DNA of 51,137 nucleotides from Paulinella micropora (Eukaryota > Cercozoa > Imbricatea > Euglyphida), in contig BJOX01000069.1 of assembly GCA_009731375.1 (NCBI GenBank), forward strand, positions 1-51,137, in the 5' to 3' direction. Both the position numbers and the translations under genes were made by a program. Shown here one piece after another: positions 1 through 9,948 of this stretch (position 1 is its first letter; every line of letters starts with the position of its first letter). Under the pieces are notes generated by a model that had not been told where the DNA came from, searched no databases, and saw nothing but the letters and a program-made list of their open reading frames with translations.

Positions 1-1
1 T

Positions 2-256
2 TGGGGTGCAACTCGGGCTAAGTTGGAGAGAATGATCGACTTCGGTGATTTTGAGAAGTGGGATGATGAAGCCTTAGAAGCGTACAACACGCTCAAAGAT
101 CTCATTTACAAAGATCCGAAGAATGGCGGACTCGTGCTGATGATGCCCGACTTTTCGAAGCAATTCGTAGTCGACACAGACGCATCAAAGTTCGCGATCG
201 GCGCAGTCTTACAACAGGAAGATGAGGAGAAAAGCTGCGCCCGATCATGTTTATAA
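2..256 (+). pseudogene. Ty3/gypsy pol fragment: end of RT / start of RNase H (element 1)
   Basis: This is the beginning of the retained part of a Ty3/gypsy polyprotein whose 5' half lies outside the window. The frame is open from base 2. It contains the RNase H opening strand FVVDTDASKFAIGAVLQQ, whose first Asp is the expected catalytic residue and which in this family directly follows the reverse transcriptase thumb. The frame ends at a TAA at 254-256. The protein clearly resumes in another frame from about 232, so one base is missing near the A run at 230-233. This is either a real inactivating deletion or a homopolymer sequencing error. Confidence 0.8.
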
Positions 257-3051
257 GTAGAAAGTTGTGCTCGGCGGAGCGAAACTATTGTACGAGACAG
301 AGAGAGGCACTGGCGGTGGTCTGGGCCCTCAAACGGTTGAGAGAGTATTTATGGGGTGGACCTCAGTTTATAGTAAGGACTGATCACCAGAATTTACTAT
401 GGCTGATGAATCATGAACAGACTGGCCGTCTAGCGAGATGGCAGGCATTCTTGTCATGTTTCAATTTTACAATGGTCCATCTACCCGGCAAGCGAAATGT
501 TGTCGCTGACAGCCTCTCCCGGCTAGAGTTTCACTCAGAAGTGGCAGCTCTCGTACCATCAGCAGAAATGGAGGATCTATCCCCAGACTGCACATACGAA
601 GTGCATCATATCGAGTCGATGCAGATGGCGAGAGGGGTCCGATATAACCGATCGGGTCTACGTCATAGCCCGCAAGGTCCGGATCATGGGATATGTTGTA
701 CAGCACATGTCCTCGAGGATGCTGAGTGGTCCTATGAAGCATATGAGAATATGAAGGCGGAGATAAAACAAGAAGAGATTAAGCAAGAAGCATATGCGGA
801 ACCCCCGCAGGAGAACAAGGAGGAGTTAGACGAAAACCCTGAGAGGATAGGAGTGCAGCTAGAGGATGGGACTATCCACATAGCCTCACCCACTGCATGG
901 AGACAGCAACAGGCTCTCGATCCGGAGTTCAAAGAGCTAATACAGCTATACAAGAACCCGAACGAGCTGAAAATGACGAAGGAGATTAAGGAGCAACAGA
1001 AGGAGATGGGGTGGAGAGACGGTCTCTTGTGGTACAAAGGCCAACACGGGCGCTATGCATCACAACCAGACAAATGGACTCTCTGGGTTCCTGAGAAACT
1101 CAGACACATCATTTTTGTCGCTGCTCATAACTGCCCACTACTGGCGCACCCGGGCCGACAAAGAACGCATATGTTCATTTCGAGACGATTCTGGTGGAAG
1201 AAGATGAAGGAGAATATTGATGAACAGGTCAATGCATGCATCCCATGCAAGACATCCAAAACACCATTGAAGGCGAATTTTGGCCTGATCGGGACTTTTC
1301 CTTTACACTTAGGAATGTTCGAGTTCTTACACACTGATCATGTAGGACCTTTCCCGGTCACGACGGAAGGTTACAGATACCTTCTAACGGCCATAGACAG
1401 AGCCACCAACTATGTATGGGTGGTCCCAGTCAAAGACGTTACGGGCGAAACAACAGCCAAGGCGTTGATTGACAGGATCATCTCACAGATTGGGGTGCCG
1501 AGAAAAATATGCTCAGATCGAGGCTCTGACTTTAATAATGAAGTCATCGACAAGCTATCTGCATATTACGGCATGAAATGGCAATATGTCACCGCCTATA
1601 ACCCCAGAGCGAACGGCAAGATAGAGCGGGTGCATAGACCCCTCAAGGCCGCGCTGAAGATGTATTGTATGAAGAAGGAGAACCAAAAGGCATGGGTGGA
1701 GGCAGCATCCTCGTTTGCCTTTGCTATGAATTGCCTACCCTCTACAGCGTTAGGTGGTTCAAAAGGTTCCGTCTCGCCATACCAATTGGTATATGGGCGT
1801 GAGCCCGCCATCCCAGCCTCACTGCTGCACCCAAAAGATTCATGGGCAGATCAGGATGAGCTGTTTGGGGTGAGACTTCGGGCGAAGATGGAGGCGGAGC
1901 AAATAGTACAGGCGCATAGGGAGGCGGAGCGCAGGAAGACTGATGCTGAAGGTGTCAGGCAGGCACACCTGGATCAAGTCAGATTTCAGGTCGGGGATAT
2001 TGTACTACTGCATCATCCTCAGGTTCATCAGGGAGTCAGCTCGAAGCTGTTCATCCACTGGAAAGGACCATACCGGATCATGGAACAGATGGGGCCTTTG
2101 AATTATAAAATCAGGGGCAGAGGAAAAGTTCAAATAGTCAATGTACGAAGGCTGATTAAGTATGATCCCTTCCTACTTGAAGATGAGTCCGTTGATCAAG
2201 CACTCAAACGGATGGAGGCTGACTTTAAAGAGGTCCCACCAATCCGTCAGGAGGATATCTCGGAACGGGATGCCTACAGGGCACCAATTGCGGAGAAGGA
2301 GGAGGCTGAGCTGGAGAACAAGCGGGCCACCGACCGCAAAAGTGCGGCGGGGACTCAGACCCGCAAAAGGGTGAAGTCGAACGTGCCGGAAGGAAACTTC
2401 ACGGAGGCGCAAATAAGGAGAGCGCAAAATGACCTTATCTACGACCGACCGAGAAAGGCGATAAGGACGGCACGTTCGCAAGGAGTCCATCAAGAGGGGA
2501 GCGATGACGGAGATCAAGACCCTCGCGCGGGCAATGACACTCTCGTTCACCCCAGTTGGAAAGAAGGAGATGCGATTGGACATATTTCATGGGCCAAAGA
2601 CGCTTTTTACTTGGTGAGGCCTGCGGCTCAACACGTAGCCGATGACACGCTCTCAGATTTATATCTCATGAGAGTCATGGCAGTACCTCACAAACGCCAT
2701 ACGCGATCGAATCGAATTTCGACTGCGGCACAAATAATACAACCAGTCTTACATTTCTGGAGGAGTCTGGATCCAGTGGAAGATCCTAAAGTAAGACAAT
2801 ACCTTCCAGTATATAAAGACGCCAAGAAACTTGAGACATGGGATGATACCATATCTCCCACAGATAAAGATCATACCGCGTGGACCATACAAGCACTACC
2901 ACGAGGGGTGCTGGACATTCCTTTTGACTTGGCACAAGGCGCAATCCCTCACAAAATTTGGGACGTCCTCGAACAGTCTACCTTAGACTTAACTTTGGTT
3001 GGAGGTCCTCCACCAGGTAAAGGAGTCCGCGCGCGTAAACGGCGTCTATAG
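247..3051 (+). CDS. Ty3/gypsy pol: RNase H C-terminal part, integrase and long C-terminal tail (element 1)
   Basis: The 934-residue frame continues the RNase H (RTDHQNLLWL near residue 45, VADSLSRLE near 90). After a charged linker comes the integrase zinc module (AHPGRQRTH, then CIPC, about residues 290-336). The catalytic core has D364 (HTDHVGPF), D424 (SDRGSDF) and E460 (KIERVHR), which gives exact D-35-E spacing. A GPY/F-type module (HWKGPYRI) lies near residue 608. It is followed by about 300 residues of acidic/basic tail that match the tail of the second element but run about 100 residues longer. The product would insert cDNA into host chromosomes. It reads as a single frame, so the integrase looks intact. 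No chromodomain was recognised in the tail. Confidence 0.9.
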   Translation: MFISRKLCSAERNYCTRQREALAVVWALKRLREYLWGGPQFIVRTDHQNLLWLMNHEQTGRLARWQAFLSCFNFTMVHLPGKRNVVADSLSRLEFHSEVAALVPSAEMEDLSPDCTYEVHHIESMQMARGVRYNRSGLRHSPQGPDHGICCTAHVLEDAEWSYEAYENMKAEIKQEEIKQEAYAEPPQENKEELDENPERIGVQLEDGTIHIASPTAWRQQQALDPEFKELIQLYKNPNELKMTKEIKEQQKEMGWRDGLLWYKGQHGRYASQPDKWTLWVPEKLRHIIFVAAHNCPLLAHPGRQRTHMFISRRFWWKKMKENIDEQVNACIPCKTSKTPLKANFGLIGTFPLHLGMFEFLHTDHVGPFPVTTEGYRYLLTAIDRATNYVWVVPVKDVTGETTAKALIDRIISQIGVPRKICSDRGSDFNNEVIDKLSAYYGMKWQYVTAYNPRANGKIERVHRPLKAALKMYCMKKENQKAWVEAASSFAFAMNCLPSTALGGSKGSVSPYQLVYGREPAIPASLLHPKDSWADQDELFGVRLRAKMEAEQIVQAHREAERRKTDAEGVRQAHLDQVRFQVGDIVLLHHPQVHQGVSSKLFIHWKGPYRIMEQMGPLNYKIRGRGKVQIVNVRRLIKYDPFLLEDESVDQALKRMEADFKEVPPIRQEDISERDAYRAPIAEKEEAELENKRATDRKSAAGTQTRKRVKSNVPEGNFTEAQIRRAQNDLIYDRPRKAIRTARSQGVHQEGSDDGDQDPRAGNDTLVHPSWKEGDAIGHISWAKDAFYLVRPAAQHVADDTLSDLYLMRVMAVPHKRHTRSNRISTAAQIIQPVLHFWRSLDPVEDPKVRQYLPVYKDAKKLETWDDTISPTDKDHTAWTIQALPRGVLDIPFDLAQGAIPHKIWDVLEQSTLDLTLVGGPPPGKGVRARKRRL

Positions 3052-3852
3052 TAAGTATTTTTTTTCTCTAGAAGTATTGTGGACCTGATCGATTGCGAAC
3101 ATAGCATTGATCCAATATCGTCCCGACAACCTTACTTAGATATTAAAGCTACTACAGCATTCATTCTTCTAGAGATTAACAAGACACAGCTGACAAAAAA
3201 TAGGCATTCTATTCTCTTGCTTCGGCAGAGACAGACGAGACGGCCACGAAACAGCACCGTTACGGGATCGCTATTTGAGTGAGCGATGGTGTTTCCTGGA
3301 TACGACCCGCATTAGTACCAGAATGATGATCTCATTAAAGACTCTACAGTCTAATCAAGAACTGATATATTTTAATAACATGAACTGCTACACCGGATTC
3401 CATCGATCTCTACTTGTATCGGCATATCGCAAGGTTAGGGCGCACTCAACCCAACTTCGGATATAGTCGTCAGACTTGATCACCTGACACTATATTAAAT
3501 GATACCGATTTATACAAGGGTATGTCTTCACAAAAAGTAAATTTATTTATGGAACCGACGACCGGTTATCACATATATATGGAAATGGCGACATTACATT
3601 ATTACTCAACCATAAAAAATTATACTTGGACATACTGCACAAATATCTTATCGACAGAAGAAAGAGGAAGATTTTAATATAAATACTGAATGCGCTAGAG
3701 TATATATACGATTGGTACCGGGGCAAGTATCATTGTTGTTTTATAACGGCTAATTCGTGGGTTGATGTATCTTCATACATAACTCTAAACGAATCTTAGT
3801 CAGAAAAGAAATCAGTTCAAAGCGTATTATGTCGGAAACGAAGTTCCGCCAT
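3052..3852 (+). other. 3' untranslated stretch of Ty3/gypsy element 1
   Basis: About 800 bases lie between the end of pol and the polypurine tract. The only open stretches are two of 63-67 codons (3079-3282 and 3275-3466) with no recognisable domain. Such a spacer is common before the polypurine tract of LTR elements. Confidence 0.5.
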
Positions 3853-3872
3853 AAAAAACTGGGAGGGGGTAC
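3853..3872 (+). promoter_or_regulatory. Polypurine tract of Ty3/gypsy element 1
   Basis: An A run followed by a G-rich purine run (gggaggggg at 3861-3869) lies immediately before the TG that opens the 3' LTR at 3873. This is the expected site of plus-strand DNA priming. Confidence 0.75.
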
Positions 3873-4072
3873 TGTGGACATCACCCCCGAATTATCAGGT
3901 AAAAAAACTTATTTATAGATTTCGTCTGGCCGGACACGTCTGAAATGCCAATTTGATCCTGGTCTTTTGGCGGCTTTTTGTCTTTGCGTCACTGAGCTAA
4001 TATAACGAGACATCATTCTCTTTTTTGAGGACTGTGTTTGGTTATATTACCGACTTACTCTTCCATTGAGCT
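3873..4072 (+). repeat. 3' LTR of Ty3/gypsy element 1, cut by an assembly gap
   Basis: It begins TGTGGACATCACCCCC right after the polypurine tract. It matches the sequence starting at 8833 (TGTAGGCATCACCCCCC), including the shared block taatataacgagacatcatt and the downstream ttgtattaccgact block. The right side runs into a 10-N gap, and the sequence after the gap does not resemble the other LTR, so the true end is unknown. Confidence 0.8.
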
Positions 4073-4082
4073 NNNNNNNNNN
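4073..4082. other. Assembly gap (10 N)
   Basis: Ten Ns, probably a placeholder of unknown true length. Similar 10-N runs occur at 19994, 45408 and 47489. Confidence 0.95.
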
Positions 4083-4826
4083 GATAGTACAATACAGATA
4101 TTATTGTAATGATGATATATAATATCAAGTCAAGTTAACTTTCAGTTGAACTGGTCTCCACACAACTTGAAAAATATCAATCAGTATTACTAGTCACTGA
4201 GTAGTAGTAGTACTTGACTTATGAACTTGATTTGCTCGGATTACACACGCCATTACATACAATATATATTTGACTTAAGAGAATACGCAGCGTTCCGAGT
4301 GTTTCAGTAAGGTTTTTTAAAAAACTTGACTTTGAGTGACATGCCAACGTACCCTGACGCTGAGGCAGCAATTTAGGGGTAAAACAAATACTCAGACCGT
4401 ATCACCTGTAATGTATTAAAATCAAGTTTTCTGTTTTAACCGGGGGCACAGTAAACGTGAAAAAAACGTCATGAAAGCAGTTTCAGCCATCGAAAAATAG
4501 TGCAGCCTTGCAATTGTGGCTCAAGCAGGAAAATATTAATATAGCAAAATCAACTATTTTCACAATATGCCTCAGATAAAATTGTTTTTTTAGCTCACAA
4601 CTGTAACTCTAAATAAAATTTTCTTAGCAAGTAAACTGCGAGCTCAATCGAGTAAATAAACTAAAAATACTCTTTATTTTGTTTCATAAAATTTAGATCC
4701 ACTTAAATGGATCGAGTGGCCCCCGACCGTACACATAAGAGTTAAAACAGTGTTTGCGTAAAAAATCAATGTGATTTGATCTACATTTGCGGATGACCAT
4801 TCAAGGATCAATACTAAATAAACTTT
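4083..4826. other. AT-rich stretch without a recognised gene
   Basis: No long frame, splice-flanked exon or repeat was recognised in these roughly 740 bases. Confidence 0.5.
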
Positions 4827-4937
4827 CGTTTGACGCTGTTTAATTTTGTGAACGATGATTGAAACTGGATAGATAATCTGAAAATTTCATAATACGAAAG
4901 TCAGATTATGATGTCACCGTCACTGACGGAAAGAAGC

Positions 4938-5112
4938 TCAAGCCTTGAACCCGGAGGAGACTGGTAGCCACATGTAACCATGTCCATCGAAGCTTCATTA
5001 GGGTACGCGCAGCAATAGAGGCCTTAAGTGAACCGGCTCGAGCCGGCCTCTGAGTCCAACACACCGATGTACTTCCAAGTGAATGCCTTGACGTTCACCC
5101 AGAAGGACATGT
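4938..5112 (+). repeat. Re-inverted block, left copy
   Basis: The segment from ctcaagccttgaaccc to tgacgttcacccagaagg matches 7528-7708 in the same orientation, although its flanks on both sides match in inverted orientation. One of the two arms has therefore suffered a local inversion. Confidence 0.75.
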
Positions 5113-5202
5113 AATTCTTTCAAAACGGCACGTGGGACAGCCGCCGCAAGTCTGGCAAGTCCAATTAGTTTCATCCTCACAATCGGGGCATTCGCATCGG
5201 CT

Positions 5203-5240
<38 letters not shown>

Positions 5241-6104
5241 CAGAGATGAATTACTTGAAAAGTGACGACAGCGATACATACAATGATATCTCCACACACT
5301 TGCGGATTCACTTGTATCTATGCAATCAAGGCGTGTTTGTGGTCTTAGTGATTATCATGAGATTCATAAAAGAGAGCGACTTACCCATTATTCTTCCAGG
5401 GGAGATAAATTTCCCAGCCGTTATTGCAAGTGAACACACCCGCATTTGGTCCTCCAAGGTATGGCGAGCACTCTAACAGCACAAGTCAACACACCCGATC
5501 CTTGAGCTCTGTTTCACTTCCAACGGTGACGTCACCGCCACCAAACATGGCCACACTGTCAGTTTATCAAAACAGAACTGCAATGTCTTTATACTTGCCA
5601 ACCGCGTGACATTAAATTATAATTCTTTTTATATTTTTTTATTTGTCTTCTTGAATAAACTCGGAAGCCCTCCAGCTCTCCTGACTGTTCTCTCTTGCAG
5701 TCTTTCGACCTTTGCTGCGTTTGCTCTTGCTCTTGCTACCGTCGCGAGCTACCTGCAGACAATTGCGAAGTATGCAAACGATGCTCAAAGCTTGAATACT
5801 CAGCATGTTGCATACTTTATCCACCCATGCATCCATCTATCTATTCATCTATTGTCAATATGTTTTTATCTATCCAAACCTCAGATTGGTTTCATTCTTG
5901 AGCGAGTGACAGAACCTGGAGAGTGTTCATCTTGTGGTTCAAGTCCAACTCAGAGTTCTCAAGCGGTGAGGAGCTGTACGCGTTATCACGATATCGATGC
6001 GCAACAGACCATCTATGAGAAACCGCGCCCACGATCAAACCCCCAAAAACCAACGCCAAACTTCGCCAAATCGAGAGAGAGGTTTTTGGCCGTTCTGCCA
6101 GCAT
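5095..6104 (-). CDS. Spliced gene A: small signal-anchored protein with an LDL-receptor-class-A-like module
   Basis: Exon 1 (6104-5916, 63 codons) starts MLAERPKTSLSIWR. A short hydrophobic stretch (SLALVFGGLIVGAVS) follows, suggesting a signal anchor. It ends CAG|GTTCTG. A second exon starts after TGTCTGCAG at 5752 (VARDGSKSKSKRSKGRK) and is strongly basic. Its 3' limit was not found; unspliced it stops after FIQEDK. An exon at 5472-5385 ends GG|GTAAGT and joins in phase 2 to 5200-5095 (after CTTCAG). The join gives F-T-C-N-N-G-W-E-I, then W-K-N-N-G-R-C-E-C, then C-E-D-E, which is the LDLa-like Cys/acidic pattern. A second cluster follows (TCQTCGGCPTC). The same phases occur in gene B. The link between the basic exon and the LDLa exon is unresolved. 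Function is unknown; extracellular or lumenal binding is an inference. Confidence 0.55.
5203..5237 (+). repeat. (GA)n microsatellite in an intron of gene A
   Basis: A pure GA run. On the gene's strand it is a CT tract just before the 3' splice site CTTCAG. The corresponding intron of gene B carries a TA repeat instead. Confidence 0.9.
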
Positions 6105-6492
6105 AGTGTCTACAAGCACACGCATAGGACGGGTACATTGCACAGTTTGCAGTACTGTTGCGAATTTGAACTTAGCTCCGGCTTGATACCTTGTCTGATC
6201 ATGGTTGCGTCATAAACCTCCATGGTGAAAGAGGTACATAAAATTTAGTGCCGTTTAAATAGACCGGTGAACACAAAATTTTAAGGCAAAGCCCTTCATC
6301 AGTCCTAACTGTGAAAGGGTTTTTCCGAACGGCAAGTTTTTTCGAGACACAGCTTGGTTGTGACCTTACGAAACGTCCATCATGGAGGTTTATGACGCAA
6401 CCACGATCAGACAAGGTATCAAGCCTGGAGCTAAGTTCGAATTCGCAACTGCAATGTACTTGTGTCCACATCCCTTTGTGCTTGTAGACACT

Positions 6493-7322
6493 ATGCTGGC
6501 AGAACGGCCAAAAACCTCTCTCTCGATTTGGCGAAGTTTGGCCTTGGTTTTTGGGGGTTTGATCGTGGGCGCGGTTTCTGATAGATTGTTTGTTGCGCAT
6601 CGATATCATGATAACGCGTACAGCTCCTCATCACTTGAGAACTCTGAGTTGGACTTTAACCAGATGAACACTCTACAGGTCTGTCACTCGCTCGAGAATG
6701 AAACCAATTTGAGGTAGTTGGATAGATAAAAACATTTTGACAATAGATGAATCGATAGATGGATGCATGGGTGGATAAAGTATGCAACATGCTGAGTATT
6801 CAAGCTTTGAGCATCGTTTGCATATACTTCGCAATTGTCTGCAGGTAGCTCGCGACGGTAGTAAGAGCAAACGCAAAGGTCGAAAGACTGCAAGAGAGAA
6901 CGATCAGGAGAGCTGGAGGGTTTCCGAGTTTAATCAAGAAGCAGATATTTAAAAAATCAATGTCACGCGTTTGGCTCAAGTATAAAGACATTGCAGTTCT
7001 GTTTTGATAACCTGTGGCGGCGACGTCCGTTGGAAGTTGAGAAAGAGCTCAAGGATCGGGTGTGTTGACTTGTGTTGGCAGGGTGCTCCCGATTGATATT
7101 CACTTGCGATAACGGCTGGGAAATTGCCTCCCAATATGAAAATGATGGGTAAGTCGCTCTCTTTAAGTTCAAGATAATCATTCGAGATCTAAGACCACAA
7201 ACACGCACTGATTGCATAGAAACAAGTGACTCCGCTGGTAGTGTGAGTGGAGATATGTATACATATGTGTATCATCGCTATCGTCACTTTCATGTAATTC
7301 TTCTCTCTCTATATATATATAT

Positions 7323-7405
<83 letters not shown>

Positions 7406-7518
7406 GCGAGTGCGACTGCGCCAAATGTGAGGATGAGTCTCAGTGGACTTGCCAAACTTGCGGTGGCTGTCCCACGTGTCCTTTGGATTGGCGTGCATGT
7501 AACGTGAGCGGTCGCTGA
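6493..7518 (+). CDS. Spliced gene B: inverted paralogue of gene A with the LDLa-like module
   Basis: Exon 1 is 6493-6678 (62 codons, MLAERPKTSLSIWR plus the same hydrophobic anchor), ending CTACAG|GTCTGT. Exon 2 starts at 6845 after TGTCTGCAG (VARDGSKSKRKGRK) and unspliced reaches a TAA at 6950-6952. The LDLa exon is 7082-7148, ending GG|GTAAGT. It joins in phase 2 to 7407-7518 after a TA-repeat intron ending ACATAG. The junction reads F-T-C-D-N-G-W-E-I, N-D-G-E-C-D-C-A-K-C-E-D-E, then TCQTCGGCPTC. Compared with gene A it has lost seven residues after the first Cys. The conserved codons, splice sites and phases argue that this is or was coding. As in gene A, the join between exon 2 and the LDLa exon is not resolved, so one or both copies may be decaying. 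Confidence 0.55.
7305..7403 (+). repeat. (TA)n microsatellite in an intron of gene B
   Basis: A nearly pure TA run ends in ACATAG, the 3' splice site used by the last exon of gene B. Confidence 0.9.
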
Positions 7519-7527
7519 CGGGCAGCT

Positions 7528-7708
7528 CAACTCTTGAACCCTGAAGCGTTTGAGAAGAGACTGGTACCCACTTGTAACCATGCTAATCGAAGCTTCATTG
7601 TGGTAATCGCAACAATAGAAGCCTGAAGTGAACCGAGCTCGAGCCGCTTCCGAGTCCAACACCAACGTACTTCAAGTGAATGCCTTGACGTTCACCCAAA
7701 AGTGTTTA
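7528..7708 (+). repeat. Re-inverted block, right copy
   Basis: Direct-orientation partner of 4938-5112. It runs from ctcaactcttgaaccct to gacgttcacccaaaag and lies just past the stop codon of gene B. Confidence 0.75.
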
Positions 7709-7891
7709 AACGGTGACATCAAAAACTGACTTGAAAGTTAGAATGATGAAATTGTTAGAATTAGCTTCAAACATCGTTTACAAAATTAAACAGCTTCAAA
7801 TGTATAAGATAATTTTGGTATGAGTAGTACTATCGGAATGACTACCGTACCGGACCGAAACATTAATATTGTGTTAAACTTTCTTCAAGTT

Positions 7892-8109
7892 TATTACTGT
7901 GGACATTCAAGTGGCAACCTATCCAACTTTGACCTCGTCGTTCTCCATCAATCGAAGTGATACGACTATGCTGAAGCCATCATTTGAAAGCTTAGGACAA
8001 GGGCTTTCTAACGGTGTGCTCTGCATGTTCGTACCTCAAATATTAATATTGATCGAGAAAAATGAGGTCAAAGTTGGGCTGCTTTTCCACTTGAATGTCC
8101 GCAGTAATA
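7892..8109. mobile_element. MITE-like element with roughly 60-bp terminal inverted repeats and a TA duplication
   Basis: The left end TATTACTGTGGACATTCAAG and the right end (8087-8109) are reverse complements over 23 bases with one mismatch. Pairing continues inward, with gaps, through caactttgacctc at 7926 and its complement near 8064. The outermost TA on each side would be the target duplication, as in Tc1/mariner-type MITEs. The 218-bp length and lack of a coding frame fit a non-autonomous DNA transposon. The family is an inference from the TA alone. Confidence 0.65.
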
Positions 8110-8832
8110 CACTTCTATTTTTAGTTCCGTTACTTCATTTTTCCGTTTATTTATTAATATCAACTGTCATAACTTGTAGTTGTTACGTTTTCAACTGTCG
8201 TTAACAGATCAATTTATTTCACTTTAACAGCTAGCATTTTAGAAAGGCTTGACTATTGCATTTTTCCCATATCTGAAAACTTTTATTCCTTTGACCGCTA
8301 TTTCCGGTCTCCAGTCATACTTTATTTCCTTGGATCGTGTTTTCCGGTTTCCGGTCCACGCACAAAGTAAAATGGTAAAACAAGTCAGGTAGGTTAGTTA
8401 AAATTGTAATACTGAACATATTTTCCTTTATTTTTCCACAGACTAACTTGAACAACTCCAACTGCTACACAACGTGTAGCACTTGAATACTATTCGTTAG
8501 TTCTCAGAATTTGCATTGTTTCGCAAGGGACAAGTAGTCTGTCAAGCAAGTGTACTAAATAAACTGGAATTGACCATCCCAGCGTCTTTTGGTACCTTCC
8601 CTGTTCTCGGAAGTATTTTGAGATTAAATGACAGCAGTGTGTGTATTCAATATTATATATATATATATATATACTATGATATATATATATATATACATGA
8701 GGCGTCGCCTCATATATATATATATATATATTAATATTTTACCGTGGGCCACACAGTTTGTAATTCAGTGCAATCAATACTAATAATATTAATAGCTTGA
8801 AGCTGATATTAATATATATTCACTGTTATTAT
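8110..8832. other. AT-rich spacer without a recognised gene
   Basis: No convincing frame was seen. It contains the TA microsatellite and hairpin described separately. Confidence 0.5.
8652..8732 (+). repeat. (TA)n microsatellite around a GC hairpin
   Basis: Two TA runs flank TGAGGCG-T-CGCCTCA, a perfect 7-bp stem with a one-base centre. Because TA runs are self-complementary, the whole region can form a long cruciform. Confidence 0.8.
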
Positions 8833-9332
8833 TGTAGGCATCACCCCCCGGATAGCAGGTAAAAAGTACACTTTTTTGTGTCAGGTGCACCTAGTTTCTT
8901 TCCATTATTTCAATATCGTTTGGCCGGATTTGACCTAATCACATTTTAATCTTGGTCTGTTGCCGCTTTCTTTTGTGCGGTTTCACTGAGCTAATATAAC
9001 GAGACATCATTCTCCTTTGGGGATTTGTGTTTGGTTGTATTACCGACTTTTTAACGAGCTATCTTCGGGGATTTTAACATTGGAGTCACCAGCACACTGC
9101 TGATTTCTTTTCTGGCTTGTCCTTTGACGGCAGAAGGAAAATTTGGGCTGACCTATCTCCATTGAGTAGGCAGACTCAAACAACAAATACTCCAACACAT
9201 CCCCACACAAGCTCTTTTGCAAAATAATACGTCTAGGCGTTTGTGAGTAGGCAGACTCAAACAACAAATACTCCAACACATCCCCACACAAGCTCTTTTG
9301 CAAAACAATACGTCTAGGCGTTTGTGAGTAGG
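8833..9332 (+). repeat. 5' LTR of Ty3/gypsy element 2 (3' limit approximate)
   Basis: It begins TGTAGGCATCACCCCCC and matches the 3' LTR of element 1 for at least 200 bases. Beyond that the other copy is lost in a gap. The right limit is placed after the 81-bp tandem repeat and could lie some tens of bases further. No primer-binding site could be assigned to a particular tRNA. Confidence 0.65.
9164..9332 (+). repeat. 81-bp direct tandem duplication in or near the 5' LTR
   Basis: Unit 9164-9244 is repeated at 9245-9325 with one substitution (aaaataatac versus aaaacaatac). A third partial start, gagtagg, follows at 9326. Confidence 0.9.
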
Positions 9333-9780
9333 TGTCCCAGTACCCTCTCCACAGCCTTTATCCCTGTTCTCCCTTGAGGCAGATACCAGACATCTTTTCT
9401 GTTCTCCTGTTCTCGCTTGAGGCAGAGACAGAGTAAGTCAACAGACGTACGAACAAACACTTACAGTGACAAACAAACTTGAAGGACACGAGCCTAGTAC
9501 TCTCCCTCTCAATTCTGTGCACTTAGTTGCCTCTCAAGTCACACACATCAGAGTATTTTTGCAAATCTCTGACTGTTTTTCGAAAGTAGGTCTGAACACC
9601 TATCCGACGACAACTCGACTTCTCAAGGAGTGCTTCTCAAGCCTCTTTGACACTATCTGTACGTAGGTCCTAGTACCTCATAACAGATACAACAACAAAA
9701 AGAGCAAAAGAGAAGAGGAGTGGAGAAGGAGATCAAATTTTCAGAGAAAGTCGTACAGACTACTTCTTTCTCACAAAAAA

Positions 9781-9811
<31 letters not shown>

Positions 9812-9948
9812 CACACATAAGACATAGAGGTGAGACACTCTCTCTCTATACTATCTTTTCATCTTTTCTCTCTATTCGTTCCCCAGAGACGAACAGAGCA
9901 AATACGGGGTAGAATCAGCTCTGTCCCACTCATATTCCCCCAGCGACC
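9333..9948 (+). other. Untranslated leader of Ty3/gypsy element 2
   Basis: About 600 bases lie between LTR and gag without a domain-bearing frame. They include an imperfect repeat of ctgttctc..cttgaggcaga (9366 and 9405) and an A run followed by CA repeats at 9774-9818. Confidence 0.5.
9774..9818 (+). repeat. Poly(A) followed by (CA)n
   Basis: About 23 A residues are followed by about 11 CA units in the retroelement leader. Confidence 0.9.

Larger units (their letters stand above)
4827..7797. repeat. Large inverted duplication with two arms and a 157-bp centre
   Basis: The left arm (about 4827-6222) is the reverse complement of the right arm (about 6380-7797), with an unpaired centre at 6223-6379. 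The inner ends match at gttgcgtcataaacctccat and its complement. The outer ends match around ctgtttaattttgt and its complement at about 7785. The arms differ by many substitutions and small indels, so this is an old duplication. Each arm carries one copy of the same spliced gene, so the genes are head to head. A block of about 175-180 bp near each outer end (4938-5112 and 7528-7708) is in direct rather than inverted orientation. Confidence 0.85.

Noticed and set aside
3079-3466. Two short frames after gypsy pol
   Set aside because: No domain, in the 3' noncoding part of the element; tested as an envelope-like gene and no membrane segment was seen.
5132-5476. Plus-strand frame with an RERERE run
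   Set aside because: Antisense to the LDLa-like gene A and created by the GA microsatellite.
7899-8204. 101-residue frame
   Set aside because: It lies across the MITE-like inverted repeat and has no recognisable domain.
9333-9460. Primer-binding site for a named tRNA
   Set aside because: The LTR end is not certain and no 3' tRNA complement could be assigned by eye.
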